Assembly (NCBI GenBank): GCA_047971245.1 | Contig: JBKDZN010000071.1 | Span: 1 to 8,236, forward strand | Direction of reading: 5' to 3' | Source of the DNA: CADEDH01 sp047971245 | GTDB taxonomy: Bacteria > Actinomycetota > Acidimicrobiia > Acidimicrobiales > SZUA-35 | DNA: 8,236 bases | Part shown: positions 6,685-8,236 of the stretch, piece after piece | Layout of the letters: each line of letters begins with the position of its first letter | How positions within the stretch are numbered: position 1 is the first letter of the stretch | The notes under the pieces: generated by a model | What the model was told of the DNA's origin: nothing | Databases searched by the model: none | Seen by the model: only the letters and a program-made list of their open reading frames with translations | Made by a program: the position numbers and the translations under genes

Positions 6685-6719
6685 GTAGGGGGTGGGACCG
6701 GATTGGTTCCACCCCCTAC
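6685..6719 (-). promoter_or_regulatory. Strong stem-loop between binding protein and permease genes
   Basis: A 15-bp inverted repeat (arms 6685-6699 and 6705-6719) encloses a 5-base loop, with a single mismatch (6696 against 6708). In the minus-strand transcript the first arm is GTAGGGGGTGGAACC. It starts 12 bases after the binding-protein stop. No T-run follows, so it is not a canonical intrinsic terminator. In binding-protein operons such hairpins commonly protect the upstream mRNA 3' end or reduce read-through, giving more binding protein than permease; that role is inferred here. Confidence 0.65.
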
Positions 6720-6731
6720 CCATGACAAGTA

Positions 6732-8236
6732 CTAGCCGCAGTTCCCCTCGACACACCAGATCTGAGCGAGCCGGTGTTTGCCGCCGATGGCCGGAATCGA
6801 ATTGCCGGCATCGGGAATGGGAATGCTGGTGATGTCCTGGACATTCGGGTTGGCGATGATCCCCCACATCGTCCAGATGTACCAGAGGTTCCACACGTTC
6901 TCACCGAACAAGCGGTTGACCTCTTCTGCCGCGGCCTGGCGGGCGGCCGGGTCGGGATTCTCGCGGAGGATCTTGAACTGGGCGTCCATCTCCGGGTCCT
7001 GGAACCGGCCGAAGTTCAGCGCCAGTTCGGAACCGTCGACCGCAATGGGGCTGGCGGTGGCCGAGTTCCACCAGTACCACTGCTCGCTCGGATCAACCCC
7101 CTCATGGTTCCGCCACGACTGGGCCTGGAACTGCCCGGCCAGGGCGAGACCGATGTACTGACCCTGCTCGATCGGGGCGATGCTCACCTCGATCTCGTCA
7201 CCGAAGGCATCCCGCCACATCGAAGCGGTCAGCTCATTGGATTCCACGTTGAACGGGTCGTTGGTGGTGTTGAAGGTGAGCTGCACCGGGGTGGTGCCCA
7301 CGTCCTGCTTGCAGGTCTCCCACTCGGTCTTGGCCGCTTCGACGTCGAACGCCGGGTAGCCGGTGTCCTCGAGGTACCCCATCGAGCCGACCGGGAACGG
7401 CCCGTTGGCCGGCTTGACCACCCCGGCGTACCGCTCCTGGGCGAAGCGGTCACGGTCGATGGCGTGGGCCAGGGCCTTGCGGCAGCTGAGGTGGATCAGC
7501 GGGCTGTCGGCGTTGGCCCCACCCGGATCCATCTCCAGGGTCGGCACACCCCGAATGGCGGCCAGGGTCGGGTTGTCGCCCATGGCATCGTTCAACAGGA
7601 TGTGGCTGGTCTCGCCGTAGGCGTCGACCTTGATCGTCACGAAATCCGGATTGCTGTCGAACTTGGCGATCTCGTCACCGTTGGCGGTGTGGATGATGTT
7701 GAACTGGCCGGACAGGAGGCCGTTGGAGCGGCCCTGGATGTCGACCGCCACCACGAACTCGACCCCATCCAGGTAGGGATAACCCTCCCCGGTCACCGAG
7801 TTCGGACCGTCGCCCCGCCAGTACTCCTCGTTGCGCTCGGTGACGAAGCTGTTGCCGTTGCCGGGGGTGTAGGAGACGAACTTGAACGCCCCCAGGCCCA
7901 CCGGCTTGGCCGGGTCGCCGGTGGCGGCCGCCTTCTCCTCGTCGCTCAGCAACGGGTTGTTGGGCAGGGTCTCCAACCACGCCTTCGAGAACATGAACCC
8001 ACACGTCTCCTCGCGGAGGAGCTTCGGGCCCACCGCCGCCGGATCGGTGTAGGTCAGGGTCACGGTCTGCCCCTCGAAGGCCACGTCCTCGAGCCCGAGG
8101 AACGACGGCCCGGTCAGGGCACTCGCCTGGCAGGTCCTGATGTTGTAGGCCACCGCTTCCCCGTCGAGCGGGGTGCCGTCGTGGAAGGTGATGCCGTCAC
8201 GCAGGGTGAGCGTCCACTGCCGGTAGTCCTCACTGG
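6732..8236 (-). CDS. Family 5 extracellular solute-binding protein, N-terminus missing
   Basis: The last 500 residues are in the window; the frame is open to the edge, so the start, signal peptide and probably about 90-120 residues lie beyond 8236. A GTG at 8153 is an internal Val, because family motifs lie upstream of it. The fragment opens with WTLTLRDGITFHDGTPLDGEAVAYNI, in which the RDG...FHDGTPL motif is diagnostic of oligopeptide/dipeptide/nickel-binding proteins. Further on are GLGAFKFVSYTPG and NEEYWRGD (ligand-lobe strands), the CRKALAHAIDRDRF helix, and a C-terminal part rich in aromatics (QWYWW; NVWNLWYIWTMWG). It acts outside the membrane and delivers ligand to the OppB/OppC-like channel encoded just downstream. 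Six cysteines, two in the final WCVEGNCG, suggest disulfides. Ligand is unknown; peptide is the default, but nickel, opines or other solutes are possible. Stop is TAG at 6732-6734. Confidence 0.93.
   Translation of the reverse strand, partial: SEDYRQWTLTLRDGITFHDGTPLDGEAVAYNIRTCQASALTGPSFLGLEDVAFEGQTVTLTYTDPAAVGPKLLREETCGFMFSKAWLETLPNNPLLSDEEKAAATGDPAKPVGLGAFKFVSYTPGNGNSFVTERNEEYWRGDGPNSVTGEGYPYLDGVEFVVAVDIQGRSNGLLSGQFNIIHTANGDEIAKFDSNPDFVTIKVDAYGETSHILLNDAMGDNPTLAAIRGVPTLEMDPGGANADSPLIHLSCRKALAHAIDRDRFAQERYAGVVKPANGPFPVGSMGYLEDTGYPAFDVEAAKTEWETCKQDVGTTPVQLTFNTTNDPFNVESNELTASMWRDAFGDEIEVSIAPIEQGQYIGLALAGQFQAQSWRNHEGVDPSEQWYWWNSATASPIAVDGSELALNFGRFQDPEMDAQFKILRENPDPAARQAAAEEVNRLFGENVWNLWYIWTMWGIIANPNVQDITSIPIPDAGNSIPAIGGKHRLAQIWCVEGNCG

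Noticed and set aside
8151..8153. GTG as the start of the binding protein
   Set aside because: The same frame continues to the window edge and encodes the family motif RDG...FHDGTPL upstream, so this GTG is an internal valine codon.

Overview
This window comes from a GC-rich bacterium, most likely an actinomycete. An Acidimicrobiia-like lineage is my guess from the strongly GC-biased codons, the GTG start and the protein style, but nothing in the window proves the taxon. Every gene I can support lies on the minus strand, so transcription runs from position 8236 toward 1. The sequence is ordinary chromosomal coding DNA. I see no tRNA, rRNA, CRISPR array, insertion sequence or attachment site.

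Layout in transcription order: (1) the C-terminal 500 residues of a family 5 extracellular peptide/solute-binding protein, whose N-terminus and signal peptide lie beyond 8236; (2) a 116-base gap holding a strong 15-bp stem-loop just after the binding-protein stop; (3) a DppB/OppB-type permease with an extra N-terminal membrane extension; (4) a DppC/OppC-type permease; (5) an OppF-type ATPase carrying a large hydrophobic insertion; (6) an OppD-type ATPase; (7) after 86 bases, a metallo-beta-lactamase-fold hydrolase related to alkyl sulfatases; (8) after 86 bases with a GC-rich stem-loop, the first 66 residues of a major facilitator transporter that runs off position 1.

Genes 1 to 6 form one oligopeptide/dipeptide/nickel-class ABC importer. 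The binding protein captures the ligand outside the membrane, the two permeases form the channel and the two ATPases drive it. Permease and ATPase genes are joined by a 3-base gap, a 1-base overlap and a 4-base overlap, so they are surely one transcript with coupled translation. The hydrolase may be the last gene of that transcript.

The standout is the OppF-type ATPase. Between its Q-loop (Q106) and its ABC signature (SGGQ, 389-392) there are about 282 residues where relatives have about 55 to 60. The extra ~220 residues contain about six predicted transmembrane helices, whose charged loops fit the positive-inside rule with both ATPase halves in the cytoplasm. All ATPase motifs on both sides are intact. 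A nucleotide-binding domain with a membrane domain built into its helical subdomain is not an architecture I know for this family. The cognate OppB-like permease also has two extra N-terminal helices, so the importer may have an enlarged membrane sector.
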